From: Lethocerus indicus
Lineage: Eukaryota; Arthropoda; Insecta; Hemiptera; Belostomatidae
Direction of reading: 5' to 3'
Length of the DNA stretch: 64,000 nt
Assembly (NCBI GenBank): GCA_019843655.1
Contig: JACDQD010000002.1
Span: forward strand, 13,787,154 to 13,851,153
The position numbers and the translations under genes are program-made. The notes under the pieces were generated by a model, which was not told the origin of the DNA, ran no database searches, and saw only the letters and a program-made list of their open reading frames with translations. Shown here piece after piece: positions 47,561-61,939 of the stretch. Within the stretch, counting starts at the first letter, position 1. Each line of letters opens with the position of its first letter.

Positions 47561-50500
47561 CGCCATCAGTGGGTAAAAGGTCTAAAAGACTAATGCAACT
47601 AGGCCTTCATGAAACGACAAAGGGCGTTAGAAAGACATAAATGCAAAAGTAACAACTTTAACCCTACTAATGGGTTATCTACTATTCTGGGACGTGTATA
47701 AAAGAAAAGTCATATAGAAAATTGTATTACCATACACGCTGTAAATACATAGCTGAGATATATTTGTGAAATGAAACGAAGCGCGTCGTATTATTCGAAG
47801 TTATTTCTACGATAAATGGAATATCGGCAGAAATAATACGGAACGTCTGCTGGATAAAGTGAGTAGCGGCCGATCGGGGCGGTGAGATTTACTCAGTCGA
47901 ATCGGAATATGTTTAATATAATGAGTTGGCCGGCGCGAACGAAGGGCTCCTTTCTGAACAAGGTTTCGACTCGGCACAGGGTCCAGATAGCATCATATTT
48001 ATTAGTTGTCTAGAGTCTAGTCGATTAGACAGGGCCGACACCCCCCGAGTAAGGTAGCGCGGGCTGTGTCGCTGAATTAAGGGGACCGTGTCGTGTGGAG
48101 AGCCGGGAGAGCAAAGAGCCCTCGTCCGAGAACAAAGTCTTAAATTGCCCGGGACGTCGCCCGTGCCGTTGTCAGGTGTCAGTTCTGCTTTATATGGCGC
48201 CCCCGGCTCCGCCAGCAGCAACACACCGAGAAAGAGAACCGCGCGAGCACTACTGTCCTTCTGTAACAGACAATACCGCATAAGGGGTGTTGCGGTTGTC
48301 GGAAGTGATGCCACTTTCTAACAGTCGCCCCGTCTCACAATTAGACGGGACACAGGCGGGCGGACCATCCTCCTCCCTTATATAGGCCCCTTACCCACCG
48401 GCCAAATAACCCAGCACCCAGCTCCCAACACCCAGCACCCTCTAATTGGCACCCGTACCCGGCCCCAAACGGCCAACTCATTTCCCAACATGTTTATGTT
48501 ACGCCCTTCCAATTTTCATCTACGAATCCATACCATTTATTCCTTTACTCACTATTCAGTGCATGTTACATACTACATTATCCAGTCGCCGGGACGACCT
48601 CTATTCCATAATATATTATATAACTACGCGGTATGAACTAATCACTCCTCTGTTCCTTTTCCACTTCAAACATACTCCGTGTGTATAAACGTGGGAAAGC
48701 CTGCGAACCGACATGTACTAATATAATGTGTACAACTATTTATGTACTGAATGTATTCTGATTTCCGCGACAACAGATAACTGTATATTGTGTAGCTCAG
48801 ATGATGAGCGCACCTGATCAACAATGGAGAGGCGATAAATATTGCAAACTGTTTTAAATTTCAATTTATTTCTATTGGACCTGGAATAACTCCAGAAAGT
48901 TTCAGAATCCTCTCCTTCCTTCATTATTTGACGATAGAGCTAAAGCATATTAACGATAGTCTGATGGTGTGGTGAGGTCATCGTATTGCTATTGCCATAT
49001 TTGTATCGTTCAGAAGGTCACCTACCTCTATCTGCCGTCATACTCTGTCAGGAATCGTCCATACTATTTACCAGTTTATTATCCTACTCCGCTTTTATTT
49101 TAATATTACCGGACAATTTTCCGTCACTTTCATGACGAGAAATCGCTTAATCGAAAAGCACGCAGTGGAGATTAACTGAATAATAGTATAACTTCTTTCC
49201 CTGTGGGCCTTGTAGAAGAGATAATATCTCGCCCTTCAGTAGTTCCTTAAATCGAACAACCGATGGTCTTCACGAGTTCTAAATGTCCAACGGAAAAAAT
49301 TCAAGGCAACTGATAACGCGTAATGGTAAAATCATGCGAGTTTGTAACATAAAAAGGACTAAATGCTTGCATTTGGTCTTCTATATTGATCTTGTTAATG
49401 GGAACTGGCCTCCTTTAAAAGCCTGAGCTGGTTTCATTGGCCAAAACACTTAACGGGGATTTCAAGGAATAAGAAAATAATCGCGAGATTAAAAAAAATA
49501 AAAGCAGTAGGAGTGACTGGCTATAAATTCAGAAGAGTGAGCTCAGACTCGGAGAGTACGGGGTTTCACGTTTGTTCCACTGATCTATTTGGGACTTCGT
49601 GACGAGGCACGATCTTAAATAATGGCGAACGGCCTACGTTTTTCTTTCCGCATTTTTCAAAAAATAAGCGCTAAAATTCTATTTCACAATTTGAAGAGGA
49701 ACAATTGAATATCATAACATTTCAAATAGGAATTGAGTATCATTATAAAATAAAAGCTAAGTGTTTTCAGACTCATGGCAGGTATATATCCAGTACTGGA
49801 CACATAACAATTCTTACTCCTCTAATATTATTGCATATTTTTTGCACTAGTGAATTATATTCTGATCATAATTAATCTGATAATATTACTGAAAATAGAT
49901 TCAAAGTTTTAAGTTTTATATTTGAAATTAAAATATTCCAATTAGTGAAGCTGTTGGGGTGGTGAATGGAATTCGATCTTAGTTAAGCACAGGAACATGT
50001 TATTTGGAGGACTCAAATCAGTAGGCCGCAGTTACTTTGAGAAGGAAGGTCTGTGGATGTGGTCACTTAGAAGGGTGGAAAACTTTAAATAGAATCATAG
50101 TATTACGAAAAGCAGTGTAACGAAGGTTGAAGGAATTACGAAGGAGTGAGAGGAAGCATGAGAAAAAACCGAATTTAGAGAAATCGAAAGAATGAGGGAT
50201 ATACTGAGGGTTAACCCTACAGATACAAATTGTTAATATGATTCGAGTTGGAAACAATACCGTTTAATTATTAAACAAGACAACGGGCAGAATAATTCCA
50301 AGAGTCCTAAAAATTAAACAAGAAAGTCCGTCCTCCATTTCCTCCGAAGCCATTGCTCGTTAGGCTGACTGCATTGAAGGAGAGCGGCGAACGTGAGCAC
50401 GTGTCGCAACACCAGCAGTCCTATTGCAACTGTTGTTTCGTCGAAACGTCAAGCTCTGTCAAGTTAAATAAATAATACAACCGTAGATAAATTTGCATTT

Positions 50501-53330
50501 GAAGAGGTCATGGCAACGCTTCGGAAGAATTGCCAACATTCTTGCCGCTGGGACCGCGTTAAAAGTGTAATTTAATCGGGAACACGAAGTGTTGAATACT
50601 TTATTTATGATGTGTGACACGAACACGGTAAACACGAATAAAATAACGGCCAGAGACAGAGCCCAGAAAGCGGAAAAGATCCGTCCCATTTAGAAGAGTC
50701 GGAGATTGCCGAAACTAGGGAACACGTGTTGCGGAAAATGCCGGCCGGCCGGTGCGACACGCGACCAAAATGCCACCATTGTCCGCACGAATACGTCCAA
50801 ATTGGGACAGAAAAACTCCACGTAATTTTAACGGAATTGGGTAAAATTGGTTCCTCAGCCCGCTGCCTCATCTTGTGTCTCTTGTAATAATTAGCCAGAA
50901 ATTGACAACACATGTCGTGGCAAGATGGTTCCAACATGTTTTCTGGGATCGTAAAACAAATTTTTATTTACCGCTGTTTCTGGTCAGTCTAAGGGACATT
51001 CAACTCGTTTTAGGATACCATAATATCAGATGTTTAGAAGCATGACATTACCAGTATATTAAAAAACTGACATGTGTTTGCAGAATGTATGTGATGTGAT
51101 GTGATCACAAAGTAAGGCGAAAACGATCCACTAACTCGTCAACATTAAAAGAGTGACAATACTGAAAAGGTGTGAGCACTTACTAATATAATAAAACTGT
51201 TACCTTCAAAATATTACTCTTAACTCCTACGGTCTGCACTTTGGAATACCTCCAGCGGTGAAAACGTTGGTTCAAACATTTTTTTGTCGCGTCTCACACG
51301 TGGAGGAAGCCGTTACACCTTCATAAGTTATGAGATGAACTATGAGCTGTGAGATCAAAACATCCAGATTTTTACCGTGTGTCAGCCGTCGCTCTAAACA
51401 GAAACCAGGGCAGGTGCGTCCTGTTCTTGCGTTTCGTTTGGAGCGTAATGAAATTAAAACTTCCGCAGGGGCTCGCGCCCACCAGCCACACATGCTGCCA
51501 CCCTCGGCTAACTAACCCTTAACCATATGCGAAGGTGATTCAACCCTTGAGGTGTTTTAAAGAAATGAAATATCATAAATAATAACCGATAATAATTTAC
51601 ATTTGCGACATGGCGATATAGGTTTCGGTAGGTAGTGCTTACCTTTTTCCGTCCAGGGCGTAATTTAGAATATCAGGTATTAAACTAATTTATCTATTTA
51701 TTCATTTGTATGGACTGTTAAGTTGATTAGTATCGGTTATCCATTTGAATCAGTTATTGAAGATGTTGTATTACTTAAAAGAATGTGCAGATAAATCACA
51801 GAAAAACCAGTATTGTTTGCAACGATCCTATACTTTGTACTTTGCAGGAAAATATAGTTCAAGGGTATAGGCCCACCACCCGACCGTGCTTCACTGTCGT
51901 GATTCACTGTGACACGTCAGTCCTGACAGTGCCGTTTGAATAGTGTTACATTATCACACTTTATATTAGTTAATTTGGGAGATTAGAAAGATGGGAGCGA
52001 CTGTTTGCACCGGTGTTCAAATCATTTGCATCTTGCATATATGATACATACATGATGAAACGAAGTATTTAAAATCGTAATCCCTGGGAACCCACCTAAA
52101 TACATCAATTCATATTTCATATTTGAGAAATGAAATATCCGATACGGGCTATTGTAAATTATCACACTTGCAGGATGATCGTCCGATAAGGTTTACATTC
52201 AGAAAGTAATCGTGCAGTACCTAACGATTCAATCGGTCCTGACATCGGAATGAACGCGATGACGCAAACCCTCCCCTCCAAGGTTTCGACGGAACGAGGT
52301 GTGAATAAACGGGGAAACCGTAAAGAATTGTTAAAAGGGAATCAAAGAATCTTCAATGACTCCGCGTCTAGTTATGCAACCGAACAACACTTTATTTTCT
52401 GCCAACACCTTGCAGAATATGCGTCATCAGTCGTGAGGATACAAAGTTTACTATGGGAACGCGTTGTGAATGAACAACTTTCCAACGCAAGGTGTTTTCT
52501 GATTACCTTCTTCTATTTCAATTCATCATTTTAAATATATTCCGAGGCATTGTTCACGACGAATAATCCTTTCCAGACAATGCACTCAATTTTTTTTTCA
52601 TTATTTTATAATGAATATGCTAGTGAAAATGTCATTTACAATCTATACATTGAGTGCGTGTCAAACCTACAGTTATAGCCTACGAAAATTTTATGAACAA
52701 TTCGTCAGCCTACTGATCTCGGATTCAATACCCCAATAATTCCGAATTGAAAAGAAATAATCGCAACCGACAGCTGGTTAGCCAGGTTAAGATGTAAAAC
52801 TATGTTGGAATTTCGGATTTGCCTCCGAATTTACCGGATTTACCTACGTTTGGCAAGTCGGCGAAGAATGATTTAGCTTCGACATTGCTTTTAATAAAGC
52901 CAATAGAGTAGAGGATATAGTCCCTAGAGAAGAGGACGGGTTGGAGTGAGGAGTTATGACGTGAGCGAGGTGAAAAAGGAAGGCATCCATCTAGGGCGGC
53001 GTGTGACGTGGGGGTGCTCTATGGTCCCGAACACGTGCTCCTCTAATATTGCTTGCTCTCTAAATCAATTAGGGACTTGACGCGTGTCCAATCGCTGGCC
53101 CTCTTATAATGGGACGTGTAAATACGATCGACCGTTATTCCTTCCTGGCGGCGGGGGCGGGGGCCGGGGCGGCGGTACCGCCCTTCACCGGTCCGGCATG
53201 ATGCAACCGCACGCCCCATCCACAATAAAAACCGAAAATAACTTCGCTCGATGGCAATGATGTTGAGAAACGGCCGCATTAAACGCCGGTTCTCAATTTA
53301 ATAAACTAAAGATTATTTTAAAAGCCAATA
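47561..53330. other. Non-coding segment with a GC-rich block and G-quadruplex candidate
   Basis: GC-rich DNA at 47.9-48.5 kb carries frames of 133 codons (minus) and 77 codons (plus) that overlap on opposite strands, a sign of stop-poor composition rather than genes. The 48.5-52.9 kb part is AT-rich. A second AACACGTGTT palindrome is at 50721-50730, beside GGCCGGCCGG words. A G-rich run lies at 53147-53175. No protein domain was recognised. Confidence 0.6.
53147..53175 (+). other. G-quadruplex candidate
   Basis: The plus strand has two G5 runs and a G4 run with GG pairs on either side, all within 29 bases and with 1-2-nt loops. A two-tetrad quadruplex is straightforward; a three-tetrad one would need a bulge in the fourth tract. 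Confidence 0.55.
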
Positions 53331-56300
53331 AATATTCTGCCATTGTTTCTCGACCAGGTAAAATGTCTTACGTCCATCGCTTTTTGCTCTAGGAGCATCA
53401 GAGCCTGTTAGCTTTGGTAGAATAACCATAATTATTTGCTGTAATTAAAATTTGCATATAATCGCTTATATATCTCCTATATTTTTTACTTTAAAATAGA
53501 AATATTTGTTTTTTACAATTTCGGTTCCTAACAATTTCCTGCCAATTAAGCCATTTCTTGTACAAACAAACCGTCCCTTACTTCACCCATACGGGATACG
53601 ACGATGTGATTATTATTAAAGAGTTTTTAATGTAACAAACGCAATTGTGACTAAGCTACGTTATGAACAGTGAATTAACGGCCAATTATGATAATTTTAA
53701 CCATTAGCCGAGTCAATCCAAAGGCGCAATTTGTGATTAAGGCGTTTCAATTCATGCGAGTCGAACATTTTTCTTACCAATTACGTTTGAATTTACCCGT
53801 GAAACAAATATGATTTTTTAATCAAATAAAAAATTACAGTTTATATTATAGTCTAATACTAATCTAATGTACTAATCGTGCGAACAAATAAAACTGTAAA
53901 TGGTTTCAGTTTTTCGTTCATTTAGATCATTGATGTTTTTATAGATTAATCAAATACGATGATAGCAATTATGAAAATTATAAACATTAAACTAATCCAA
54001 GAGAGCTCAAAACTCATTCCAGTAGGTTTAAATTCAGAGGAAAAACGTGTACCTGTCGAGCTTTTTGTGAGTAACCGGTTTCAATTCAGAAATGCTTTTT
54101 TCCACTCGATAGATTTCTTCTTTTTTTCTTTTATTTTTTAATCGTATCATAATATGAGTCGAACACGTTTCTTGCCAATTACGGCCGGGTTTACCTGTAG
54201 GCAAATGCACGAAGCGCGGCTTTGGATGGGCGAGGCTTGAGCGTGCCGGCCCCGGGGCAAGCCTACCGCAGTAGGGCCCTTACCTACCCCCATTAGTATG
54301 TAGAGCGCGCATCTCGGCCAGCCCATTGTTATGTGTCTGACCCACGCACATAACTAATGCCGCACGTTCCCTATTTATTTTTTAACTTAACCCGCAGAAT
54401 GGCATTTTTTCAAGATGAGGCCCATCAGTATTCCGCGACTCTTTAACGGGCACAAAAGGCGGACTGTGTCCATCCAGAAATATTTCCAGGGAATTTTAAC
54501 CGTTCTATATTATCGGCCGACTCACAAAGGTCCGATAGAAACCCAGGAAGGTAAATGGAGGCGAGCAGGTGGGGAGTTTTACCATTGCCACTAATGAAAA
54601 ACTAAGGTGGATTTCTGTACACTTTCGTTGTCAATGGTTTTTCATTAAACAAATATAATAATTTCCAAATTGCATTTAATGTTGACAACTTTAAACTACG
54701 AGGTGAACCCCCCTAGTGTTACATACGATATATCGATCGCCCTTTCCACCAGAGAATTGATACGTGGAGGAGAAACTAAAATTACCAAAAGAAAGGGAGA
54801 GTTAAACGTTCGCGGACTAGATGAAGGTAGCTCCCGTTTAAAATTTATTGCGCTATAAGCGGCAGGCAATGATGAGTCAGTGGGTTCCATTTGTTTTACG
54901 TCACGCGACCGCTCGGTTTAGGGGATCAGCTGGTGCTCCAGAACTAAATTAGCCACCGCATTTGGTGGAGCATATGGGCGATGAGCGGGCCCTCCCGAAC
55001 TGGCCCGTCCTCCCGAGAATCGGAGCATTTATCAATTGAGGCCGGATATTAAAACTAATTCGGCCCGCATGACTTGCACCGAGAGCGGTTGCCTCGCTCG
55101 CCTCTGTCCTCTGTCGCGCCCCAGCTGATGCCCAATAATTACCGGCGTATCTCCCGTGCCCGGTATAAACTCGCCCGATTGATGATCGGCTAATGACCAG
55201 CGAAAACCGCACTCAGCACCTGTTCCGCCCTACCGACCGCCTCCGCACATCAATTGGGTCCAGTGAAACGCATCCCGCGTTTCTTCATTTCTGAAAATTA
55301 TTATTTCGTCGATATCTGAGTTGTTAGCTGTAAAGAAATGTGAATAACAGTCCTTCATAAACAGCTCAGTTTACAAAATGAACACAATTCGATCGCTACT
55401 TCGATACCCGGCCCCGCTGCCACTGTGCAGTACTTTATTCGTTGAATGAGCAACGACAACAACCTATCTTCTGCGTGCAAAAAAGGAATTTGGGAACAAT
55501 TTGATATGAATTCCATACGACGGAACGGTTAAACCAAGATTCCTGGCGGCCTAAAAGGCCAACGATAAAATTATAGCCGACTACCTTACTGATTTTAATT
55601 ATAATTTCCAGTGCCGAGGTCTTGGCCCGAATCCCACCGTTAATGACAACATATATCATGGCCCTTGTCCGGTAGCCGGTAATTTCACCGATGCGTTTCT
55701 GTCGTTTATTCCGGACTTAAAATTATACACGCTCCGTCCTCGGATAGCGGATAATGTAGGCTGTGGAGGATTTACTGGGTGGGATTGGAGTCGACTCGCT
55801 CGGGCATCTATCATTTACTGGACCTCGCTTTCAAAGGAATAAGAAGAACAATAACAGCCCCTCCGTTTCACTTATACCGCTCATTAAAAATATTTCCACC
55901 CTGCGGCGCAGTGGCAACTGGATATTTCGTCCGGATTCCGTAATAATTACAAGCCTACTCCATTTTTCTTATTATCGTCGCTTATTATTTTTCTCCGATG
56001 TTGGTGGCCTACGAATCAGGCAACGTCGAAATCTGCGGATGCAATGTGAGTGCGAAAGGGAAATTTCTCAGAGAAATTAAGAAGAAATGCCCTAAATGTG
56101 TTGTATTTCTGAGGTTTAACTACAGGAAGCCCAAACAAAATACTCGGAGCAGAGTTTGAGGCATTTTGATTTACGGCGGTCCAATAAGTATTCGGACAAT
56201 AACATCGTACTGTAGAAAAGCGGGGCGAAAGCGTTTTTCGCGGACGTCCGCTCGTAAAATACCGGCCGCGAATCGTGACCCGATGCAGCCTTTCTCCGGG

Positions 56301-57800
56301 CGAAGAAATATCCTCGAATTTCGGTGAGAAGACGGATCTAGTCGTACAATATTTATTCCGCGCCCAATCGGACCGACCGTTGCCGGGGGACATTGTCGTG
56401 CGCCAGGATCAAAGCCGTTTAAACTTATATCATCTTGGTTGGTGTTTCTCTGTGGAGAGGAGGCCGAGGCCGCAGAGATCCACACGCGGATTGGAATAAA
56501 GCAAATCATGATGAACAACGCCCTAATAATTTAGGATAACTGAGAAATAGCCGGAGAAACTTCGGAGAGCCCGCTCTTGGGGGCTTCAATCGATATTGAA
56601 AGAACGAAATTAATTTGGTGCACGTCGGGGAAATTGTCCCTCCAATATCTGGGACAGCCTGCAATTCGTTCGTCGTCTAACTGTCTTTAAAAGGAAATAC
56701 GATAGACTTGGATTATAAAATAGGTGTTGTGACAGTCACATTTTTCTCGCTTTTAACAGGCACCAATAATAGATGCGTAAAGACCGCATAATCAATATAT
56801 AATTTGTTTCTGGCTCGTTCCCTTATAAGACTGGGCTCAGAAACAATGGAATAACAGCTTTACATAATTCCCGTCCGAAAGGCGCGTTTCGCCAAAGTCC
56901 TCAACGCCGAGCGGCGAATTAATAACAAAAAGCCTAAAAAAGAAACGCTATTAATTCCTGCCGCAAAATCACGATTACAGAGAAGTGACAACGAGGCGAA
57001 ATTAATTATCGATTCGGTTGAATTAATTAGAACTTAACGGCTTATTAACGCCGTTTTGACGGCTCGAAATTCATGAAGAATCCGATAAAGATCTGTGCCG
57101 GTTCCCATTGTGCCGGCTCCAGCCCCAACATAATGATATGCCTTTGTAGTCGAAACGAACATTTGAAACGTACGAGAGCCGAAGAAGAAAATCATATGCA
57201 CGAGCGAGTCCTAAATGACCGGAGCGACGCCGGCGACGGTATATTCTTTTTGTCCCCTTTTGTGTCGAGAAGGCGGATTCGGGTGGGCGTGAGTTAATAG
57301 TTTGGGAAGGATAAATAATAAGATTTTTAATAAATTTGGTCCCGGGATCGGGTCGACAGCCGGCACCGTGTACATACAGGCAGACGCGGATACACTCCGT
57401 TCATCCACCTTTGGGACGCTCGGTTCGATACCGTTGGAGGCCCGGAATTGTTGCGCATGCCGTGAGCGGAGTATGCAAATCAGTCAGTAGGGTACTTTCA
57501 CAATCGCGAAAGACAAATTACCGTGGGGACGTCAGAAAGGCTTTTAAAAAATGGGTCTTCAGATATGCTGATGAGGCGACACTCGCTGTGCGGCGCTCGC
57601 CCTCTTCCCCAAATTTCAATAATGTCCACAACAAATATAAGTATCCGACTGCCTCTAAGTCACTGTCCGCATAGACCGTATATTTCAATTTCATGTCTCC
57701 CGCATTTTAAACATAACATTTCTATTCATCCGGAGGTTCCACTTGTAGTCCAATACAAAACCTTATTTATAACTTTTAATCGTTGGTATTGAAAATTCCG
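53331..57800. other. Non-coding segment, AT-rich with CpG-rich islands
   Basis: GC-rich parts lie near 54.18-54.35, 54.9-55.26 and 56.2-56.5 kb, and the rest is AT-rich. Frames of 125 and 115 codons (minus, 56016-56518) overlap each other and a plus-strand frame. A 112-codon plus frame (57336-57674) contains a YADE motif but no reverse-transcriptase context. The motif AACGGC..GCCGTT forms a 6-bp-arm hairpin near 57040. Confidence 0.6.
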
Positions 57801-58405
57801 ACTGGGCAATATAACATACGGCATATAGTATATCATGATTTCAGATTTTTTTCTTAATATTGTGGCCAACAAATAGGAATTTGTTTCTGACAATTAATTC
57901 ATTCGTGTGAACACTTTTTTCGATGTCACTTTCAACCTAGACTTTTGGTCCGGTACATTTCGTACTTGAAGTCGGGTGAAGAACGGCCCACGACGGCCGG
58001 CATTGAGTTTCCTGCCATAAGCGATAAATCGCTTGTACTTAACTATCCTTATAAAAATTTTAATGGCTCATAAATTTCGGGTGTTGTTCGAAAAACCCCG
58101 TTCGGTACCGTCGGGTGGCGCAGACCTATTTACCATTTAACAAGTAAAGGTTGTGACCGAACCTTATTCCTACGAGCCGTTTTTATTCCAACCTCCGCTG
58201 TAAACTCCTTTTGTGTTTGGGTCTGCCTTTTCTGACATTTATTAGACCTCGTCAAGGGCGCGTGATGCATGGATCCAGTCCAATCAATGCAGCGGATCTT
58301 TCAGTAAATTTTGCGCAACAAGTAGCACACTTTGCTGACCGAAGCATTTTCTTGTAGAGTGCACAAAGGATGTCCGGTAGGAATACAATTTGGAAGTGGA
58401 GGTAG

Positions 58406-58765
58406 AAGATCATCAATACAAGAAGAACAATATTAAAATTTAACTTCATTGAAATTCAAAATATTCAGGGAAAAGGAACTGAAAATTTGGGCCAAAATGC
58501 ATTGTGGAGTGCCATCAAAAAAGTTTTATTTAAAAATAATATGTCAAAACAGAAATTAACTTCTTATGAATCAAAGCCTTTACATATACTTATGCTTACT
58601 TATCTTACTAGTTCAAGAGAAGGCGTCAGATACAGAAAGTTCACTTTGGAATACTTGATATTGGGAACTTTAAAGTATTACTTTGCAGCAATCAACAACC
58701 ATACATCTATAAATCTACTTTTTACTGAATATTTAATCTGTCACTCTAAAATTCGATCGGCCTAA
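58406..58765 (+). other. AT-rich open frame without ATG, unknown
   Basis: The frame runs 119 codons from just after a TAG to a TAA at 58763-58765, and its first in-frame ATG is well inside. Its base composition is lower in GC than neighbouring DNA and the residues (rich in Lys, Asn, Leu, Ile, Tyr) are varied rather than low-complexity, so a decayed transposon fragment or exon is possible. I recognise no motif, and frames of this length are expected a few times by chance in 64 kb. Confidence 0.15.
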
Positions 58766-59255
58766 TTCTATCACCGTCCCATAACTTTGAGGGGGGTTGA
58801 TAGGGGGAAGCAGAAACTGGGGCCAGTTAATTCTAAGCATTCCGGAGTAATTCATGATTTATCGTTGGCCGCCTCCTAGAGCCATTCCGAATCGGTGTCG
58901 GTCTACATAAATTATAATCAGAACCGATTGCATTATCTGCGGAGCACTTATTCATATCTGAGCGCCCGGGGGACCGCTAAGTGCATAGTTGGCATCCGAG
59001 GGAAATAGCTAGGCCGTTCCGCCCGATGGATGGCATGGCGGCTAAGAAATTGGATCTAACCTGCAGCTTTTCCTGATGTCGAAAACTACAATCAAGTACA
59101 ATAACATATGATTTTTACATGTTAAACCCGTCAACACCTATCCGATATGCAGCCGCCTAATTTCTTCCTTTGCCAACCCGATTTAGGCTTTTAGTAACTG
59201 TCTTAATGCAGTAATAATAACAACATATGTTAAAAAATAATTTTAGTAATACTAT

Positions 59256-59293
59256 CCTATGAATCATAGGCTCTGTTAACCACTCTGTTAACC
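59256..59293. repeat. Palindrome plus tandem 11-mer
   Basis: CCTATGA-A-TCATAGG (59256-59270) is a 15-bp palindrome with 7-bp arms. It directly precedes two copies of CTCTGTTAACC (59271-59281, 59283-59293) with period 12. Confidence 0.85.
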
Positions 59294-61939
59294 GTGAGTT
59301 TTCAAGAAAAACTGACGCCATAATAGTCAGGAACAGTTATAATGTCTTTTGCTTTTAGCCTCGAGGTGTTGCTGATTATCTATTATTTGTACCTGCGCTG
59401 ACATGACTATTTAGAGCGATGGTTCGAATACAATTTGCATATCTCAAGAAGGACATTAAACCTGTACAGTCATTAATATTGACATTAGTGCTGACATTAT
59501 ATACGACTGCTTTCCTGGTCTACAAATGGGAATGGTGATTTTAAATCGAGCGTATATATTATATAAGAAAAAGGAATTTTTAAATTCCTACATCCTTAAC
59601 CTCTGGTGTGACGCGAAATGTATGGGTGATGGTTTTACCTTACCGATTAAGAATAACGGTGTCAGCCTAGATTCTTCAGACGAAGGATATCCATAGAATA
59701 CAGTTATTTTTTTATGGCTGACTTATGGTTATAGTTATAACTATATTTTATCGTGTCTATGGAATACCCGCTGGTAAAGGAAATTAATCCATGGGACAAA
59801 AAGTTTTCTATAAACAAACAATTTACAATTAGCTAAAACTGCATAATTATATCCTAGTCGATTTGAAAGCTGACCGTGCTACGGATATTTCTTATGTTCC
59901 ATCTTTATTCACTGTCAAGTAAAAGTCTGGTGTCTGGTATGTTTAAATATTGTCGAAGATTATACAGAGATTTCGGGGAATTTCTATTTAAAAGTCTGGA
60001 CCCAATTTGAAATAAAATCAACACTGTCGGCCTGTTTCCACTGTCTGAACTTTTCGTCGTCGCCTCTTCTCCCTTCAATTTATTTAAAACGCTTATTTGG
60101 CTTAGAGGAGCGTAAACAAATCATTAAACACTCGCCCCATCCGCCACTCGAAAATCAGTGGCGGGCCAAAAAAATAAACAGGGCCAGACCCGGTTCATTT
60201 CCTCTTTTTCCCGATGGTCGTAAACGTTTTCCCTCTAAATACTCGTCTTTGGGTTTTAATTTTATGTTAATATTTTAGAAAGTACACCTCCCTCGCCCCT
60301 CGCCCTTCTGAAACAAGGTTAAGCGAAAACTATTAAGCCGGCGGAGCGGTTTCAGTTTCTACTCCTAAACCGTAATTTGGAATCATTCTCATTACTAGCT
60401 GGGGGGCTATGACGAATTACTAATCGGCGTTCGGGTTCAGGGGTGGAGTTCGCCAATAGGGAAAAGAAAAATACCTGTCCTTAAAGCGGTGTATAATTAA
60501 ACTCTAGACAAGGCGTCATTCAAATTGACCGGGGACAAAAATCCTCGGCGTTACTAAATTTAAATATTACGCTTTCGGTCGCTTCCTTGTAGACCGATTT
60601 AACGTTGTAAATATGTAACTGTAAACCCTGAAGTTTAAAACATAGATATAACTCTGTTGAAAATTGAAACATATCAAAATATGTGATAATTGTTGTTATA
60701 ACTTCAGTGACATTGAGGAAACTATAATTACACAAGTATTTACATGTCATTTATGTTACGTAATTTTGAAATGTTTTGTGATCTTCGGCCACCACTTGCT
60801 TATTTGATGTACCTACATCCACTCTAATTTGTAAGGCATTTTCCTTGGGTATAGAAAATAGGTCTAAGAATCTGGAGAAACCATGTAAAGTTTGGTCCAT
60901 TGTGTTCTACATATTAGTCATTCAGAGAGGCATAAAACTTGTATTTTGCAAAACGTTTTATACCTTTGGATTAAAAAAAATCGACCTCGATTATATGCAC
61001 ACTCCATAATAATTCAATTCCGCCATTTCATGTTTCATTCATAAAATCTAAGTTTAAGCGCATTGTGCAAAATGCTAAACGCGTCAGCCATTACAGAAAT
61101 GAGCGTTCGCACAGGTTCCAACGGTTACTTGAATAGTGGAATGCCTATTTTATCACGTGTTGATCGTGCCTTCGGAGCTTTGGTGGTCACACGGGATTAC
61201 GCTCAATAATATGCATGATAAGTAAAAATTGAAAGTAACTCTTTTTTTTCTCTTTTTATTATTATCTGTTCATGCAGATTTTTAACTTTTCGTTGGCCTT
61301 CCTGCTCAACGCCAACCTTAACCTATGCTAATCTGCGGCCAGAATCTCGGATGAAATTGCACAATTTTCAGAAGATCTTAACACTTACTCCATTTAGGGT
61401 ATCGCATGCCAGATTACCTCGGGGCGATAGTGTTCCACCGGAACATTAAACTTAAACCTATTCAGACGGAACTGATGCGCGTCGAAGATCCTTTGGAAGC
61501 TATAAATTTTTCAGAAATTAATCATAATTTGAATTTAAATGGCCGACTCGGTGTCTGCAACCGAAGCCATTACAGCGACAACCATATAAGCCGAGAAACT
61601 TATCGCGGTTGTATCTCTCGAATCCGAGCTTTGGCCGGTCCATTGCTTCAAGACCGCTATTACTTTATTTCAACGGCCCTACAACCCGTGTCCCAACTAT
61701 ATCATACCTCATTTAATTGGCCCGTTAAATCTAAAATGGAATAGAGACATTCATTTCACAAGTATGGCTAATACCGGAGATAAAATCTTAATTGGACTGG
61801 CCTCTGCGACAAAAATATATATACGGGAGAAACGTTTACGGTGTGCAAGTATTCGAACCTGTCATCTCGCCTCGTGAAAATTATTCAAAATGTTTAACCG
61901 AATGATTTACAACCGAATATTTCCCATAACCAGTTTAAA

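Noticed and set aside
47913..48314. 133-codon minus frame overlapping a 77-codon plus frame
   Set aside because: Lies in GC-rich DNA where stops are rare on both strands; no recognisable domain.
48744..48770. Twelve-base match to the middle of the Hox-cluster microRNA iab-4-5p
   Set aside because: The seed positions differ and there is no complementary 3p arm downstream to form the precursor hairpin.
48788..48815. GTGTAGCTCAGATGATGAGCGC, like the start of a tRNA-Ala
   Set aside because: No B-box or closing acceptor stem follows within tRNA length.
56016..56518. Two overlapping minus frames of 125 and 115 codons
   Set aside because: Overlap in different phases with a plus frame as well; no conserved motif.
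57336..57674. YADE in the 112-codon frame, similar to the YADD box of reverse transcriptases
   Set aside because: The second catalytic Asp is replaced by Glu and no other reverse-transcriptase motif lies before or after it, so a four-residue match is not enough.
61845..61870. B-box-like GGTTCGAATAC on the minus strand
   Set aside because: No A-box at the required distance upstream; the flanks do not fold as a tRNA.
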